From Candidatus Pandoraea novymonadis (GTDB taxonomy: Bacteria > Pseudomonadota > Gammaproteobacteria > Burkholderiales > Burkholderiaceae): a stretch of 64,000 bases of DNA. Shown in pieces: positions 62,832 through 64,000 of this stretch. Made by a program: the position numbers and the translations under genes. The notes beneath the pieces were generated by a model that searched no databases, was not told where the DNA came from, and worked only from the letters and a program-made list of their open reading frames with translations. The stretch is from NCBI RefSeq assembly GCF_003004665.1, contig NZ_MUHY01000001.1, positions 434,001 to 498,000 on the forward strand. Direction: 5' to 3'. Within the stretch, counting starts at the first letter, position 1, and each line of letters starts with the position of its first letter.

Positions 62832-63500
62832 TCACCTAGCATCAGCTTCAGAAACCGCACGTACAAATGCTGTCATTCTGGCGTGATCTTTCACACCACA
62901 TCTAACTTCCACACCACTGGATACATCAACAGCATATGGCTGCACACGTACAACTGCCTCGGCAACATTGGACACGTTCAAGCCACCACTCAAAATGACC
63001 CTATGCGCAATATTTTCGGGAATAAGAGACCAATCGAAAACTTTCCCACCCCCACCATAGCCCTGATGAACCAGAGCATCGAGTAAAATACCCTGCGCGG
63101 CAACATAATCTTCTTCGAATTGTATCAAATCTGCAGGGCAATGCGTCTGAGTACTAATGCGCATTGCCCGAATCCATGGACGATAACCAGCAGCAGCAGC
63201 CAATACCTCACATTGCTCTGGTGTTTCGTCACCATGAAACTGTAACAATGCCAGCGGTACAGCCTGCGCAACCAAACGAATTTCATCTTCGCTGATATTC
63301 ACGAAAAGCCCTGTCAACGTAACAAAAGGTGGTACTCTGCGAGCCAATAGCATAGCTTGTTCAATGGTTACATTACGTGGGCTCGGTCTATAGAATACTA
63401 AACCAATGGCATCAACACCCAATGCCACAGCGCAATCGACATCAGCGGGCCGCGTTAAACCACAGATCTTGATTCTAGTGCGCACATTCAAACGTTCCAT
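62832..63500 (-). CDS. trpF: Phosphoribosylanthranilate isomerase
   Basis: Third step of the tryptophan branch. From ATG 63500 (222 residues, [17 protein letters not shown]) it has the catalytic Cys in KICGLTR, the catalytic Asp in the [10 protein letters not shown] block, [13 protein letters not shown], and [12 protein letters not shown] and AVDVSSGVE at the phosphate site. Overlaps the end of truA by 13 bases, suggesting coupling. Alternative starts upstream lie inside truA. Confidence 0.96.
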   Translation of the reverse strand: MERLNVRTRIKICGLTRPADVDCAVALGVDAIGLVFYRPSPRNVTIEQAMLLARRVPPFVTLTGLFVNISEDEIRLVAQAVPLALLQFHGDETPEQCEVLAAAAGYRPWIRAMRISTQTHCPADLIQFEEDYVAAQGILLDALVHQGYGGGGKVFDWSLIPENIAHRVILSGGLNVSNVAEAVVRVQPYAVDVSSGVEVRCGVKDHARMTAFVRAVSEADAR

Positions 63501-64000
63501 GGCATTGGGAAAGGCCAAACAGACCAATTAGGAGCAGGTATTGCAAAACGAGTGGGATAAGCAATATGCGCGAGATACAAACCATTCGGCATAAAAGTAG
63601 GTGCAGCTTCGCGGCGATCCCCACTGGAAAGTACATCACCTATCCACTCTGGTGGCTGACGCCCACGGCCAACCGTCGTCAAACATCCCATGATATTACG
63701 AACCATACGATGGAGAAAAGCATTTGCTCGAAAACGAAAAATGTAAAAACAGCCTTGGTGCGCCACATCAATCGCATACATGTGCTTGATAGGAGTTTTA
63801 GCCTGACAATCAGAAGAACGGAATGCCGAAAAATCATGCTTGCCAATCAATACCTGCGCCGCAGTATGCATGACCTCCACATCTAGCGGAGTATGCAGCC
63901 AACCACAATGCTCCTCCAAAATCGGCATCCGGACAGGATGGACATATAAAACATAGTAATAGGTGCGCTCGAACGCCGAAAAACGGGCGTGAAAATCCTC
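63488..64000 (-). CDS. truA: tRNA pseudouridine synthase A, C-terminal part (cut by window edge)
   Basis: Modifies U38-U40 in the anticodon arm of tRNAs. The frame is open from the right edge to a stop at 63488. The visible 170 residues show [19 protein letters not shown] (after the catalytic Asp), [36 protein letters not shown] and [18 protein letters not shown], all typical of the TruA C-terminal half. In relatives it follows fimV and asd and precedes trpF, as seen. Confidence 0.95.
   Translation of the reverse strand, partial: EDFHARFSAFERTYYYVLYVHPVRMPILEEHCGWLHTPLDVEVMHTAAQVLIGKHDFSAFRSSDCQAKTPIKHMYAIDVAHQGCFYIFRFRANAFLHRMVRNIMGCLTTVGRGRQPPEWIGDVLSSGDRREAAPTFMPNGLYLAHIAYPTRFAIPAPNWSVWPFPMPWNV

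Noticed and set aside
1-64000. CRISPR arrays, insertion sequences, prophage or attachment sites
   Set aside because: No regularly spaced repeats, transposase or integrase motifs, or duplicated tRNA ends were seen anywhere.

Overview
The window looks like a piece of chromosome from a host-restricted betaproteobacterium of the family Burkholderiaceae with a shrinking genome. Protein sequences and gene order are typical of Burkholderia, Paraburkholderia and Pandoraea: sdhCDAB-sdhE-gltA facing mdh, carA-leuE-carB-greA, rlmE-ftsH-folP-glmM, mfd facing ispD-ispF, and truA-trpF-trpB-trpA-accD-folC-dedD-cvpA-purF. Against this, the base composition is far more AT-rich than in free-living relatives, many gaps of 0.4-1 kb hold no recognisable gene, regulators are decayed, and no transposase, integrase, phage gene or CRISPR array is seen. 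Insect- or protist-associated Burkholderiaceae endosymbionts (the Vallotia or Pandoraea novymonadis type) fit this picture; the exact taxon cannot be settled from the window.

Layout. 1-4120: TCA-cycle and respiratory operon on the minus strand (sdhC, sdhD, sdhA, sdhB, sdhE, gltA; gltA runs off the left edge). 4205-4981: a frameshifted GntR-type regulator. 5373-10061: mdh, a small MliC-like exported protein and acnA on the plus strand. 11190-14988: ogt, a DUF2863 gene, a small exported protein and yaaA. 15163-22427: tRNA-His, tRNA-fMet, pyrD, a PBP7-type endopeptidase gene, an acetylornithine-type aminotransferase gene, tRNA-Leu and ahpC, separated by long empty stretches. 22573-32768: ispF-ispD facing mfd, pgeF-rluD facing bamD, and a DinG-type helicase gene. 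33315-41342: a small lipoprotein gene, glmM, folP, ftsH, rlmE, yhbY and greA. 41590-46744: carB, leuE, carA. 47474-52426: mltD and gloB facing a yafS-like methyltransferase gene, rnhA and dnaQ. 52640: tRNA-Val. 53057-64000: hisC, purF, cvpA, dedD, folC, accD, trpA, a methylase-sized gap with a broken gene end, trpB, trpF and truA (cut by the right edge).

Together the genes keep aerobic central metabolism (citrate synthase, aconitase, malate and succinate dehydrogenases), parts of arginine, pyrimidine, purine, histidine, tryptophan, folate, isoprenoid and fatty-acid synthesis, envelope upkeep (BamD, MltD, PBP7, GlmM) and an unexpectedly full DNA-repair and oxidative-stress set (Mfd, DinG-like helicase, Ogt, RNase HI, DnaQ, AhpC, YaaA). 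Retained amino-acid genes (trpABF, hisC, argD) suit a nutritional symbiont, but this is inference.

I did not find a clear new multi-gene system. The items most worth a second look are the decayed GntR regulator, the broken gene end between trpB and trpA, a 28-bp hairpin before tRNA-Val, an isolated 21-bp palindrome, a heptanucleotide tandem repeat, and two divergent gene pairs (rluD/bamD and gloB/yafS-like) whose start codons almost touch.
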